Source of the DNA: Micromonospora sp. MA102 | Lineage (GTDB): Bacteria > Actinomycetota > Actinomycetes > Mycobacteriales > Micromonosporaceae | DNA: 64,000 bases | Direction of reading: 5' to 3' | NCBI RefSeq assembly: GCF_025460765.1 | Contig: NZ_JAMWEG010000002.1 | Location: 248,001-312,000 of the forward strand | Part shown: piece after piece, positions 17,626 through 28,379 of the stretch | How the letters are laid out: each line of letters begins with the position of its first letter | Position numbering within the stretch: position 1 is the first letter of the stretch | Position numbers and translations under genes: made by a program | Notes under the pieces: model-generated | What the model saw: the letters and a program-made list of their open reading frames with translations, nothing else | Told to the model about the DNA's origin: nothing | Database searches by the model: none

Positions 17626-18099
17626 ATGTCCCGTGTCCAGCTCGCCCTTCGCGTGTCAGACCTCGAAGGCTCCGTCGCCTTCTACTCGAAGCTGTTCGGT
17701 GTCGAGCCGGCCAAGCGCCGCCCCGGCTACGCCAACTTCGCCGTCGAGAACCCGCCCCTGAAGCTCGTCCTCCTGGAGGGCGAGACCGACCAGCCCACCG
17801 TCATGGACCACCTCGGCGTCGAGGTGTTCACCACCGACGAGGTCAACGCCGCCACCAGGCGCCTCACCGACTCCGGCCTCATCACGCTGGAGGAGAACAA
17901 CACCGAGTGCTGCTACGCCCTCCAGGACAAGGTCTGGGTGCGCGGCCCCGGCAACGAGCCCTGGGAGGTCTACACCGTGAAGGCCGACGCCGACACCCTC
18001 ACCAAGGCGACCGAGGACGAGTGCCGCTGCGGCGAACCGACCGACGCTGAGGCGGAGAAGCAGGCGGCAACCAGCGGAGCCGGCGCGCGCTGCTGCTGA
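17626..18099 (+). CDS. arsI: ArsI/CadI-family VOC metalloenzyme (organoarsenical C-As lyase)
   Basis: 157 residues with one vicinal-oxygen-chelate domain: MSRVQLALRVSDLEGSVAFY, the metal-binding His in VMDHLGVEV, and the vicinal cysteine pair in NNTECCYALQDKVWV that binds trivalent organoarsenicals. The C-terminal tail is Cys-rich (ECRCGEPTD, GARCC). ArsI cleaves methyl or aryl groups from As(III); the CadI name comes from cadmium-induced mycobacterial homologues. ATG at 17626 has GGAGGA upstream; the in-frame ATG at 17620 is too close to it. Confidence 0.92.
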   Translation: MSRVQLALRVSDLEGSVAFYSKLFGVEPAKRRPGYANFAVENPPLKLVLLEGETDQPTVMDHLGVEVFTTDEVNAATRRLTDSGLITLEENNTECCYALQDKVWVRGPGNEPWEVYTVKADADTLTKATEDECRCGEPTDAEAEKQAATSGAGARCC

Positions 18100-18106
18100 A
18101 CGGGGG

Positions 18107-18147
18107 ATGTGCGCGCCTGACGGCAGATGTCCGTCAGGCGCGCACAT
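18107..18147. terminator. Bidirectional hairpin between arsI and the TSUP gene
   Basis: Perfect 17-bp inverted repeat, ATGTGCGCGCCTGACGG (18107-18123) and its reverse complement (18131-18147), with a 7-base loop. It lies between convergent genes and would stop transcription from both. Confidence 0.75.
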
Positions 18148-18217
18148 GAGGCCGGACTCGACCTGCCAGTCGGATCGGCGGTCCGGGCTGCGTGTGCGTC
18201 GTTGCTTCCAGGGCCGG

Positions 18218-18949
18218 TTACCCGCCGGCGAGGAACAGCGCGCCCGAGGCGAGCAGGCCGATCTCCACCAGTAGGACGAACAGCCGGTCGCTGATGCGGC
18301 CCACGATCCTCTTTCCGACCCATGCCCCGGCGAGAGTGGCTGGGGTGAGCGCGGCACCGTAGAGCAGCACCTTGCGGGTGAGCAGGTCACCGGCGCCGTA
18401 GGCGGCGATCTTGGACAGGTGCATGGTGAGGGCGCTGGCGGCTTCGGTGCCGATGTAGGCGGCGCGGGTGAGGCCGTAGGCGAGGAAGAACGGGGCGGTC
18501 AGCGGCCCGACCGAGCCCAGCAGCGCCGACCCGAGGCCAGAGGCGGCGCCGACGGCGACGAAGGTCCGGTCGCCGGGTCTGCGCGGGTGCGGGTTGAGGC
18601 GACGCCAGATGACCACGCCGATGAGGAAGACCCCGAGCAACCGCTTGAGCGGGCCGAGCGGGGCGTGGGCCAGCAGCAGCCCACCGGCGATCGCCAGAGG
18701 AACGGCACCGAGCGCGAACCAGCCAACGAGCGGCCGATGCAGGTGGTGCCGGTTGAGCCACATCCGGGAGGCGTTGCTGGACAGCTGTGTGAGGGTCAGC
18801 ATCGGCACAGCCACGCGCAGCCCGAACAGGGCGGTGAATACCGGCAGCAGCAGCACCCCGCCACCGAACCCCGCGACGGCCGACAGCATCGCCAGGGCGA
18901 ACGCGCAGCCCGACGCCACGGCCAGGATGCCGAGTTCGTGCACGGTCAC
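18218..18949 (-). CDS. TSUP-family (TauE/SafE) sulfite/organosulfur permease
   Basis: 243-residue membrane protein with about eight helices and internal duplication. The conserved signature AGFGGGVLLLPVFTALFG follows the first helix and a second copy GLGSALLGSVGPLTAPFFLA lies mid-protein. The family moves sulfite, sulfonates or other anions. GTG at 18949 is chosen; GTG at 18943 is close. It starts 14 bases after the stop of the YcxB-like gene and so is probably in its operon. Near the arsenic genes but not clearly part of them. Confidence 0.82.
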   Translation of the reverse strand: MTVHELGILAVASGCAFALAMLSAVAGFGGGVLLLPVFTALFGLRVAVPMLTLTQLSSNASRMWLNRHHLHRPLVGWFALGAVPLAIAGGLLLAHAPLGPLKRLLGVFLIGVVIWRRLNPHPRRPGDRTFVAVGAASGLGSALLGSVGPLTAPFFLAYGLTRAAYIGTEAASALTMHLSKIAAYGAGDLLTRKVLLYGAALTPATLAGAWVGKRIVGRISDRLFVLLVEIGLLASGALFLAGG

Positions 18950-18962
18950 CGGGGGCCGGCCG

Positions 18963-19532
18963 TCAATCACTCTGGTGGCAGTGGGTGTCGAGCAACGCCC
19001 GCAGCCGCGCGGGATCCCCCGCCACCAACCCACGCTTGGGCAGTACGAGTACCACCGCACCAAGCCGCTCGGACGCGCGCAGGACGAACGACCGGTCCGT
19101 CTCGACATACCGCAGGTATTGCGACCACGCGGCTGTCTCGCTCCGGCTCGCGCTGCGGAGACGTAGCCCCGTGTCATCCACCGTGGCGCGGATAGGCTCG
19201 GACAGCCAGGGATTCCCGCGCATGAGCAGGCGTACCTGCCAGCGATACATCCAGCGGGCGGCGACGAGGAGCCGGAACAGCAGCAGGCCGAGCCCGATGC
19301 CGACGAGCACCACCATGGCGAGGGCTGCGGCGTCAACCGCCGACATCGCCCAGGAGCCGCCAGCAAGGACGCGTCCGAGGAGAAGCCCGACGAGCGCGGC
19401 GCCGATCAGCACCGGGACCAGCCAGGGGCGCCGGACGCGGCGCCGATGGGCGACGAAGCCGTCGAGCAGATCGTCCTCGGCAAGGGTGTAGCCGAGTTCG
19501 ACCGGGCCGACGGTGACCTGCTCGGATGACAC
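18963..19532 (-). CDS. YcxB-like membrane protein
   Basis: 189 residues. After a short N-terminal beta region (VTVGPVELGYTLAEDDLLDG) there are two transmembrane helices (LVPVLIGAALVGLLLGRVLA and ALAMVVLVGIGLGLLLFRLL, about residues 36-85), then a cytoplasmic domain with GLRLRSASRSETAAWSQY, RYVETDRSFVLRASERL and VVLVLPKRGL, the pattern of the YcxB C-terminal domain. Function of this family is unknown. GTG at 19532 is the most likely start. Confidence 0.75.
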   Translation of the reverse strand: MSSEQVTVGPVELGYTLAEDDLLDGFVAHRRRVRRPWLVPVLIGAALVGLLLGRVLAGGSWAMSAVDAAALAMVVLVGIGLGLLLFRLLVAARWMYRWQVRLLMRGNPWLSEPIRATVDDTGLRLRSASRSETAAWSQYLRYVETDRSFVLRASERLGAVVLVLPKRGLVAGDPARLRALLDTHCHQSD

Positions 19533-19721
19533 GAGAGGACATGGTATTCCCGGCGTCCGGTCCGACCAGCGGATGGGCGTGCCTCGTCGGCCGAGACCGG
19601 CGCTGGTCGAGCACTGGGGTGCACGGGATTCAGCAGCTGAACGCCGAGCGGGTGGAGACACTCCATGAGATCAGGCTCGGGACCTGGGTGACACGTCCGC
19701 AACCGCCCTACACTGCCCGGC

Positions 19722-20942
19722 GTGACACTGCAGCCGTACGACCGTGGGGTGCTCGCTGCGCAGCGCGGGGCCTTCGAAGAGGCCCGTGAGCAGTTGGAGC
19801 TGGCCGGGCCGGATGGCCGGGCGCTGCTGCTGCTGGGGCAGCTGGCCAGCAGCGGTCACGGCGAGCCGGCTGATCCGGTGCGGGCCCGCGGGTTGTACGA
19901 GCGTGCGGTCGAGTTGGGCAATGCGGAGGCGGCTCACAACCTCGGGGTGCTGTACGCCACGGGCCGGGGTGTGGCGCAGGACCAGGCGGCGGCGTTTCGG
20001 TGGTATCAGCGCTCGGCCGAGCTGGGTGGTGTGCCCGCGCTGCGGATGGTCGGGCTGATGTACGGCACCGGTCAGGGCGTGCCGGTCGACCAGGACGAGG
20101 CCGAGCGACACTGGCGGATGGCCGCGGCCGCCGGGGAGGCGCAGGCGCTGCACGATCTGGGCACCCTCTTCGCGTACCACAAGGTGGACCTGCCGGAGGC
20201 GGCGTTCTGGTACCTGGAGGCCGCCAAGGCCGGCCATGAGATGGCCGAGCGCGAACTGACTCTGCTCGCGCCGAAGCTGCGCATGCCTGCTTCGGTGGAC
20301 CGCCGGGCGCGCACGATGCTCGGCGTGATCCGCGCCTTCCATCTCGGGGATCCGGCCGGCGGCGTGAAGCTGCTGAGCGTATCGGCGGACGACGGGGATC
20401 CGGTCGCCCAGCGCACGCTCGGGTACCTGGTCCAACACGGCATCGGCACGACACCGGACGTCCTCCGGGCGACCGCTCTCTACCAGGCCGCAGCCGAGGC
20501 AGGGGATCCGCTCGCCGCGTTCAACCTCGGCGTGCTGTCCGGCGGGTCGGACGAGGCGGTGGACTGGCTGCGCCAAGCGGCTGAGGCCGGAGTCACCGAG
20601 GCGTACCCACGGCTGGGTGACCGGCTCAGCGAGCGTGACCTCGACGCGGAAGCGTTGCAGTGGTACGTGCGCGGCGCCGAGGCCGGCGACAAGGGCAGCA
20701 TGTTCGCGGCGGCCTGCTGGTACCGCGACGGATTCGGCGGGGCGGTCGACCTCGTGCAGGCACTCCGGTGGTACCTCGCCATGCTCAACGCCGGCAGCGG
20801 CGACGGCATCCACGACGCACACGCGATCGTGCCACGAATGACCGCCGACGAGATCCACGAGGCGGGCCGGCTCTCCGGCCGGCTGCTGGAGGCGGACCTC
20901 TTCGTGCGGCGGCAGGCTTCCCCGGGCGCTGCCTCGGACTGA
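19722..20942 (+). CDS. Sel1-like repeat (TPR-type) protein
   Basis: 406 residues made mostly of Sel1 repeats of about 36 residues. Clear copies are NAEAAHNLGVLYATGRGVAQ, VPALRMVGLMYGTGQGVPVD, EAQALHDLGTLFAYHKVDLP and DPVAQRTLGYLVQHGIGTTP, each followed by an A/W-Y-x-A-A helix. Such solenoids mediate protein-protein contacts, often in signalling. No signal peptide or membrane segment is seen, so it is probably cytoplasmic. It stands alone; partners cannot be deduced. Confidence 0.88.
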   Translation: MTLQPYDRGVLAAQRGAFEEAREQLELAGPDGRALLLLGQLASSGHGEPADPVRARGLYERAVELGNAEAAHNLGVLYATGRGVAQDQAAAFRWYQRSAELGGVPALRMVGLMYGTGQGVPVDQDEAERHWRMAAAAGEAQALHDLGTLFAYHKVDLPEAAFWYLEAAKAGHEMAERELTLLAPKLRMPASVDRRARTMLGVIRAFHLGDPAGGVKLLSVSADDGDPVAQRTLGYLVQHGIGTTPDVLRATALYQAAAEAGDPLAAFNLGVLSGGSDEAVDWLRQAAEAGVTEAYPRLGDRLSERDLDAEALQWYVRGAEAGDKGSMFAAACWYRDGFGGAVDLVQALRWYLAMLNAGSGDGIHDAHAIVPRMTADEIHEAGRLSGRLLEADLFVRRQASPGAASD

Positions 20943-21034
20943 CCGGATGCTCCGGCCGGTCGACCACCCCCCGTCCCGAGGTCTGCCCCTGCGTTCCTGG
21001 TCCGAACGCCGTCACCTCACCCGGGCGCCGCAGG

Positions 21035-21779
21035 TCATGTCGTGGGCCTGGCGTGGTGCAGGATCCGGGCCAGCTCGGCCGGCCGGCTGAGCATCGGCCA
21101 GTGCCATGTCGGCAGTTCCTCGTACCGCCACGAGTCGCCGGCCAGGTGCCGGCACAGCGGCACGGTGGTGGCCATCTGGCGTACCTGTTCGGCGGTGAAG
21201 CTTGACAGCACGCCGAGGCGGGGCAGCTTCTCCCACGCCCCGGTGAGCCGCACCGGGGCGGTGGCGGTCGCCCACGGTTGGGCCACCGACCGCTCGTCGA
21301 GCAGCGCGACGACGGACTCGTCGACGTCTGCCGCTCCCGCCGCCACTTCGGCCCACGGTGGGGGAGGCAGCCGCCAGCCGTCGCCGTGTTCGGCGACCAT
21401 CGCCGCGTTGCGGTCGCGTTCCTGGGGTGGGCTGAACTCGTCGTTCGCCACCCCGTCGGGCAGCGGGCCGGTGTCGACGAAGACCAGCTGGGCGATGCGG
21501 TCGGGCATGCGGTCGGCGGCGGCGGTGGTCACGACCGCACCGGCGTAGCTGTGCCCGACGAGGACCACGTCGCGCAGGTCCTCGAAGCGGAGCAGGTTCA
21601 CGAACGTCCGTGACGTGGACGTCGAGGTCGGTGTCCGGGCGGGCGAGGTGGGCGCGTTCGCCCAGGCCGGTCAGGCTCAGCGGGTACACCTCGTGGCCGA
21701 GCCCACGCAGCGCGGCGGTGACCGGGCGCCAGGCCCACGCGCCCAGCCAGAACCCGGGAACCAGTACGAATGTCGTCAT
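21035..21779 (-). pseudogene. Alpha/beta hydrolase with a +1 frameshift
   Basis: The N-terminal part from ATG at 21779 reads MTTFVLVPGFWLGAWAWRPV and runs to PDTDLDVHVTD; the rest, beginning VNLLRFEDLRDVVLVGHSYA with the nucleophile motif GHSYAG and the catalytic His near PTWHWPML, continues in another frame to TGA at 21035. An extra T in GACGTTCGTGAAC (about 21602-21607) separates them; removing it restores DVVNLL. Whole product would be about 248 residues, typical for MenH/esterase-like hydrolases (GxWxW type). It is divergent from the WYL regulator, its probable controller. Confidence 0.82.
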
Positions 21780-21836
21780 GCAGGAGACGCTACGATCAAT
21801 ACCGGACAGATTCCGCCCGGATCAGGAACGAGACTG

Positions 21837-22793
21837 TTGACCCGGCCCACCGCGCGCGTACTGGCCCTGCTGGAGATCCTCCAGGCCGGTGGCAGCTTCA
21901 CCGTCGCCGACCTGGCGGGCCGGCTCGGCGTCGACGAGCGCACGGTCCGCCGCTACGCCACGCACCTCGCCGACCTGGGCATCCCGGTCGAGGCCCGGCG
22001 CGGTCGCTACGGCGGGTACCGGCTGGCACCCGGCTACAAACTGCCGCCGCTCATGCTCACCGATGAGGAGGCGGTCGCCGTCATGCTCGGTCTGGTCGCC
22101 GCCAACCGGGCGGGCCTGGCCACCGCCGGCGGCGCGGCCACCGAGAGCGCGACCGCGAAGATCCGGCGGGTACTGCCGGCCGTCCTCGCCCGGCGGATCG
22201 ACTCGCTGCTGGCCACCGTGGACTTCACCGCCCAGGTCCGTCAGCCCGCCTCGCCCGACATCGAGGTGCTGCTGGTGCTCGCGGACGCGGCCCGCCATCA
22301 GCAACCGGTGAGCATCGCCTACACCAGTTGGCACGGACGGTCCGGCGTGCGCCGGATCGACCCGTACGGGCTGGTCTTCCATGCTGGCCGGTGGTACGTC
22401 ACCGGTCACGACCACGACCGCGGGGCCGTGCGAACGTTCCGGCTCGACCGGATCGGGACGGCCCGGCCGGTCCCGGGCGGGTTCGACATCCCGGCCGGCT
22501 TCGATCCCACCACGCAGGTGCTGGCCGGTCTGGCCGCCGTGCCGTACGCGCACGACATCTCCGTGGTGCTGCACACCAGCCTGGCGCAGGCGCAGCGCCG
22601 GATCCCGCCGTCGGCCGGCACGCTCACCGAGGTGCCCGACGGGGTGCGTCTCACGGCCCGGGTCGAACGGCTCGACGGCGCCGCGCAGATGCTCGCCGGG
22701 CTCGGCTGGCCGTTCACGATCGACCGGCCGGACGAACTCAGGGGCGAGATACACGCCCTGGCAGCCCGACTGCGCGCCGACGCCGGCAGGTGA
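21837..22793 (+). CDS. YafY-type transcriptional regulator with WYL domain
   Basis: 318 residues: an N-terminal winged helix (LLEILQAGGSFTVADLAGRL, then VDERTVRRYATHLADLGIPV), the YafY linker GYRLAPGYKLPPLMLTDEEA, and a WYL domain (QPVSIAYTSWHGRSGVRRID, PYGLVFHAGRWYVTGHDHDR) followed by the WCX dimer domain. WYL regulators sense ligands or nucleic acids. TTG at 21837 is used, with AGGAACGAGACTG before it. The 57-base gap to the divergent hydrolase holds both promoters, so that hydrolase is the probable target. Confidence 0.88.
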   Translation: MTRPTARVLALLEILQAGGSFTVADLAGRLGVDERTVRRYATHLADLGIPVEARRGRYGGYRLAPGYKLPPLMLTDEEAVAVMLGLVAANRAGLATAGGAATESATAKIRRVLPAVLARRIDSLLATVDFTAQVRQPASPDIEVLLVLADAARHQQPVSIAYTSWHGRSGVRRIDPYGLVFHAGRWYVTGHDHDRGAVRTFRLDRIGTARPVPGGFDIPAGFDPTTQVLAGLAAVPYAHDISVVLHTSLAQAQRRIPPSAGTLTEVPDGVRLTARVERLDGAAQMLAGLGWPFTIDRPDELRGEIHALAARLRADAGR

Positions 22794-22839
22794 GCAGCGG
22801 TCCGGCCCGGCCTTCGTCTGTCCCGACCGGCTTCCGGTA

Positions 22840-23110
22840 CTACCGCGAGTATTCGGCGTGCAGTAGGGCGTGCGGCCGGCGTCGACCGGGGTGGTGCCGG
22901 GGCCGGCCCATGCCGATCTCCGCGCAGCAGTGCGTGCCCGGCACGCGGGCACGGTGAGCCGGACACTCCTCGGCCAGGCCGCGGACCTGGTCGGCTTCCC
23001 GTTCGAACGCCTCGCGGCTACCGGTGAGCACCAACGTGTCGGCGGCGATGTCCCACCGGAGATGATCGCGGAACTCCCGATACCGGAACCGCGCCTGGTC
23101 GGCCGCTTCC
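22840..23110 (-). pseudogene. Possible remnant of a small hypothetical gene
   Basis: On the minus strand a frame open from a TGA near 23122 reads READQARFRYREFRDHLRWD, IAADTLVLTGSREAFEREAD, QVRGLAEECPAHRARVPGTH and ends HALLHAEYSR. The amino acid mix is protein-like, but there is no ATG/GTG start before the first meaningful residues (only TTG at 23034). It may be a 5'-truncated gene or a chance frame. The remainder of the 350-base gap shows nothing else. Confidence 0.3.
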
Positions 23111-23147
23111 CTGCGGATTCACTGACCGCCGGTACCGTCACCAGCGC

Positions 23148-24767
<1,620 letters not shown>

Positions 24768-24780
24768 CTAGGGTGACCGT

Positions 24781-25551
24781 GTGGAGGATCGGCTACTTCT
24801 CGGATCGTCGTTCGGCGCGGCGGCCGCCGCCTACGCCGAGCACCGCCCGGACTACGCGCAGGCCGCCGTGCGCTGGGCGCTGGAGCCCGCGCCCGGCCCG
24901 CGGGTGCTCGACCTCGGCGCCGGAACCGGCAAGCTGACCGCCACGTTGGTCGCGTCCGGTGCCGACGTCGTGGCGGTCGAACCCGACCCGGGGATGCTGA
25001 CCGAGCTGCGCCGTGCGCTGCCGGCCGTCCGCGCCCTGCCCGGCAGCGCCGAGCAGATCCGGCTGCCGGACGCGTCCGTCGACGCCGTGCTGGCCGGCAA
25101 CGCCCTGCACTGGTTCGACATGGCCGTCGCCGGTCCGGAGATCGCCAGGGTCCTCGCGCCGGGGGGCATCCTGGCCGGCCTGTGGAACGTCATGGACGAC
25201 CGGGTCGACTGGATCGCCGGGCTGGAACGGGTCAGCGGGAGCGCGGCCATCGGCCCGCGTGACACGCTGAGCAGGTGGCGCGCCGCGACGGCGGACCTGT
25301 GCTCCCCCGGCGGCGGCCTCGTCTCCCGGTTCGGCTCGCCCGAGCAGGCCGAGTTCGCGCACGGGCAGCGCCGCACCGCCGATTCCCTCGTCGCGACCCT
25401 CGCGACACGCGCCGGAATGCTGGTCATGCCGGAACCGGACCTGGAGGCCACGCTCGGCCGGATCCGCGCCTTCCTCGGGAGCCGGCCCGAAACCGCACTC
25501 GGCGAGTTCACCCTCCCGATGCTGACCGGCGTGCTGCGCGTCCGACGGTGA
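24781..25551 (+). CDS. Class I SAM-dependent methyltransferase (methyltransferase-11 type)
   Basis: 256 residues. Motif I is VLDLGAGTGKLTATLVASGA (about residues 41-60), motif II ADVVAVEPDPGM, and motif III LAGNALHWFDMA with ARVLAPGGILAGLWN after it. The N-terminus FGAAAAAYAEHRPDY is typical of UbiE-like small-molecule methyltransferases. Substrate unknown. GTG at 24781 is the start. It is divergent from rox and could be under the same region, though no functional link is shown. Confidence 0.88.
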   Translation: MEDRLLLGSSFGAAAAAYAEHRPDYAQAAVRWALEPAPGPRVLDLGAGTGKLTATLVASGADVVAVEPDPGMLTELRRALPAVRALPGSAEQIRLPDASVDAVLAGNALHWFDMAVAGPEIARVLAPGGILAGLWNVMDDRVDWIAGLERVSGSAAIGPRDTLSRWRAATADLCSPGGGLVSRFGSPEQAEFAHGQRRTADSLVATLATRAGMLVMPEPDLEATLGRIRAFLGSRPETALGEFTLPMLTGVLRVRR

Positions 25552-25574
25552 CGCCGTTGGACGCGCCGTCCCGG

Positions 25575-26345
25575 TCAGGCGAGGCCGCCGTCGCTGTGCA
25601 GGAGTTGACCGTTGATCCAGCCACCCTCGGGTGAGCACAGGAACGCGACGAGGTTCGCGCAGTCCTGCGGATGCCCGAGGCGACCGAGCGGCGTGGAGCG
25701 CAGGACGGCATCCTTGACCTCAGCCGTCATCCAGCCGGTGTCGGTGGGTCCCGGATCGATGGCGTTGGCGGTCACGCCGAGGTGGGCCAGTTCCTGGGCG
25801 GCGGCCAGGGTGATCCGGTCGAGAGCGCCCTTGCTGGCTCCGTAGGGCAGGTTCCCGACGGTGGCGTCACTGGTCAGGCTGATGACGCGTCCGGTGCCGT
25901 GCGGCCCTCGGAACCGTCGGGCGTACTCGCGGATCAGGAGCCAGCTCGCCCGGGCGTTGACCGCGAAGTGCCGGTCGAAGCTCTCGATGCTGGTGTCGAG
26001 CAGGCCCGAGTCGACACTCTCGCAGTGGGCGAGGACGAGCGCGGTGACCGGACCCAGCTCCCGCTCCACGGCCTCGAAGACCGCAGCCGTGGCCCCCGGA
26101 TCACTGAGGTCCGCCTCGATCGCGGCGGTGGTCGCCCCGTGCGCGCCGGCCTGGTCGCCGAGTCGCGTCACCGCCTCGGGGTCGGCGCCCCAGGGCATCC
26201 GCTCGTCGTACGGGGTCCAGTAGGTGAACCCGACGTCCCAGCCGCGCTGAGCCAGCGTCAGCACCACCGAGGCGGCGATGCCGGCGCTGCGGCCCGCACC
26301 GGTCACCAGGGCGATGGGCCGATGCCGTTGTTCCGTGCCGTCCAT
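25575..26345 (-). CDS. SDR-family oxidoreductase (3-oxoacyl-ACP reductase-like)
   Basis: 256 residues of the classical short-chain dehydrogenase family. The NAD(P)-binding motif is ALVTGAGRSAGIAASVVLTL (near residue 13), the active site ISLTSDATVGNLPYGASKGA (Ser, Tyr, Lys of the YxxxK triad), and the end WINGQLLHSDGGLA is typical of FabG-like enzymes. The TGxGRxxGI variant and the insert with TYWTPYDERMPWG occur in antibiotic-resistance-like or environmental SDRs. ATG at 26345 is used; ATG at 26351 is two codons upstream. Substrate unknown. Confidence 0.9.
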   Translation of the reverse strand: MDGTEQRHRPIALVTGAGRSAGIAASVVLTLAQRGWDVGFTYWTPYDERMPWGADPEAVTRLGDQAGAHGATTAAIEADLSDPGATAAVFEAVERELGPVTALVLAHCESVDSGLLDTSIESFDRHFAVNARASWLLIREYARRFRGPHGTGRVISLTSDATVGNLPYGASKGALDRITLAAAQELAHLGVTANAIDPGPTDTGWMTAEVKDAVLRSTPLGRLGHPQDCANLVAFLCSPEGGWINGQLLHSDGGLA

Positions 26346-26387
26346 GAGCAACCCTTCACTGCCGCCGCCTGCATCCCCGGGCCACGC

Positions 26388-27059
26388 CTACCGGTCGTGC
26401 TGTCGGCGCACCATCTCGGCGATCCAGATGGGCGCGTACGGCGACGTGCAGCCCGGGGGAGTCGGGTAGTCCTTGAGCACCTCCAGGCGCTCGCCGATGT
26501 CGATGGCGCGGGCGCGGAGCGCGGCGTCCTCGATTCCGATCTGCGCCAGGCAGTGGTTCATCGCCCACTGCAGCCGGGCCGGGGCGTCCTTCAGCTCCGC
26601 CTCGATGACGTCGAGCAGCGCGGCCAGGTCGAGGCCTTCGGGCCTCTTCGCCACGCGTTCCGTGGTCAGCGCCCAGCCGGCGCTCGCGACCACGGGATCC
26701 GGATCGGCGAACCAGGCGACCCGCAGCTCTTCCGCGTGGGGGTTCTTCTTCACCACGTAGTTCACGAGCCAGTCGTGCACCTTGGGGGTGCGCGCCTCGC
26801 GCAACATGGCGTCCAACTCGTCGCGCGCGAACGCCTTCGGGCGGCAGATCAGGATGGCCAGCAGTCGCGCCGCGCTGTCGTCGGTCGCCCAGAGCTGGCG
26901 CGCGAGTTCCTGCTGCGTCTTGAGCCGCTTCGCGAGCGCGCGCAGCCTGCTCAGGTTCACGCCGTGATCGTCACCGTGCCGCTCGTTCACCACGCGTGCC
27001 TTCGGGTCCTCCAGTTGGGCCAGCTCGGCCATCACCCCGGCCAGCGTCGTCTCGGCCAC
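26388..27059 (-). CDS. DNA alkylation repair protein (AlkD-like HEAT repeats)
   Basis: 223 residues, all-helical. The pattern LSRLRALAKRLKTQQELARQ LWATDDSAARLLAILICRP (given in two parts) and HDWLVNYVVKKNP, WFADPDPVVASAGWALTTER, and LQWAMNHCLAQIGIEDAALR is that of AlkC/AlkD-type HEAT-like proteins, which remove or recognise alkylated purines. It lacks obvious alternatives. It stands beside the SDR with 36 bases between, same strand, and may be cotranscribed. Confidence 0.8.
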   Translation of the reverse strand: MAETTLAGVMAELAQLEDPKARVVNERHGDDHGVNLSRLRALAKRLKTQQELARQLWATDDSAARLLAILICRPKAFARDELDAMLREARTPKVHDWLVNYVVKKNPHAEELRVAWFADPDPVVASAGWALTTERVAKRPEGLDLAALLDVIEAELKDAPARLQWAMNHCLAQIGIEDAALRARAIDIGERLEVLKDYPTPPGCTSPYAPIWIAEMVRRQHDR

Positions 27060-27162
27060 CTCAGCCTCCCGCCCGTCAGGTGCGGATGCAGCCTACGACG
27101 CGGGCCAGCCCCATGGGCCTCCCGTCCGCCGCCGGCTTCATCGGCGGGGCGCGCCGCGATGA

Positions 27163-28359
27163 TCATGCGGAGGTGCGTCGCCCCGGGGGTGACGGCGACT
27201 CGGGTGGGCCCCGGTGCGCGCGGACCGTGTCGGCGACGGCGACACCGAGCAGGACCGCGGTGGCGGCCACGGCAGCCACCAGCGGCGGGGCCAGGAGCAC
27301 CGGGGGCGCCAGGGCGAGCAGCACGAGGATTCCGATCGGGCGGTCCGGGGACACCCGGGCGAAGACGGCGTACTCGAAGGCGGCGCGACCGGCCAGGAAC
27401 AGCGCGGGCCCGCCGAGGATGACGGCGACCCAGGCGCGTGGCGTGTGCCCGAGTGGATGGGCGATGACGAGTTCGTCGCCCACCGCGGTGGCGACGATGC
27501 CGGCGAGCATCACCAGATGGGCGATCGCCGCCGACCGGGCCAGGGGATCCGGCCGGCGGGCCGCCGTGATGGCGGCGGGCAGCAGTTCCCCGGCCCGGTA
27601 CAGGTAGATCCGCCAGAACAGGACCGTGGCGACGAACGACACCACGAACGCCGTCGTCCGGTCGGCGGCGAAGCCGCTGCCACTCAGGGTCAACGCGCCG
27701 ACCAGGATCAGCTCGCCGAGCGCGATGATGAAGAGCTGTTGGTACCGCTCGGCCAGGTGCTCGGCCACGATCGGGTACTCCGAATCGGGCGAGCGCCCCA
27801 GCCACGGCGTCGGGAAGCGCAGCACGGTGCCGGTGAAGTCCAGCACCGCCGCCAGCGTCCACAGGGCGACGCGGGCCGGCGCCGGCGCCAGCGCCCCGGC
27901 GATCCAGGGCACCGCCGATCCGGCGAACCAGGCCAGCACCCGGATGCTCCGGTGCTGCAACTCCTGGCCGCGCAGGGCCAGGACGAGGAAGAGTTGCCGG
28001 CCGACATGGATGGCGACGTACGCGCCCGCGAAGGCCAGGCCCCGCGCCCCGAACGCGTCGGGCAGCGCCACGACCATCACCAGGCTGCCGAGCATGGTGC
28101 CGGTGATCACCAGCTGGATCGACATCTGCCGCGGGTCGTACAGGTTGGTGGTCCAGGTGGTGATGCTCCAGACCCACCAGACGGCCAGCAGCAGCACCAG
28201 CGTCCGGAAGGCACCCGCCCAGGTGAGGTCCTGCATCAGCTCGTGCGAGAGCTGGATGAGCGCGACGACGAAGACCAGGTCGAAGAACAGTTCCAGGAAG
28301 TTCGCCCGGTGCGGTCCCTCGGGCGTGCGCAGCAGCTTGGTGCCGCTCGCCGTCCTCAT
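27163..28359 (-). CDS. Low temperature requirement protein A (LtrA) family membrane protein
   Basis: 398 residues with about ten helices. The signature FLELFFDLVFVVALIQLSHE lies near the N-terminus (residues about 20-40) and the second conserved site AERYQQLFIIALGELILVGA in the middle. The LtrA family is defined by a Listeria cold-growth gene; its biochemical role is unknown. ATG at 28359 is chosen. It is the last gene of the minus-strand group beginning with msrB, 20 bases after the redoxin gene. Confidence 0.9.
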   Translation of the reverse strand: MRTASGTKLLRTPEGPHRANFLELFFDLVFVVALIQLSHELMQDLTWAGAFRTLVLLLAVWWVWSITTWTTNLYDPRQMSIQLVITGTMLGSLVMVVALPDAFGARGLAFAGAYVAIHVGRQLFLVLALRGQELQHRSIRVLAWFAGSAVPWIAGALAPAPARVALWTLAAVLDFTGTVLRFPTPWLGRSPDSEYPIVAEHLAERYQQLFIIALGELILVGALTLSGSGFAADRTTAFVVSFVATVLFWRIYLYRAGELLPAAITAARRPDPLARSAAIAHLVMLAGIVATAVGDELVIAHPLGHTPRAWVAVILGGPALFLAGRAAFEYAVFARVSPDRPIGILVLLALAPPVLLAPPLVAAVAATAVLLGVAVADTVRAHRGPPESPSPPGRRTSA

Positions 28360-28379
28360 CGGCTGGCCCGCACGGTGCC

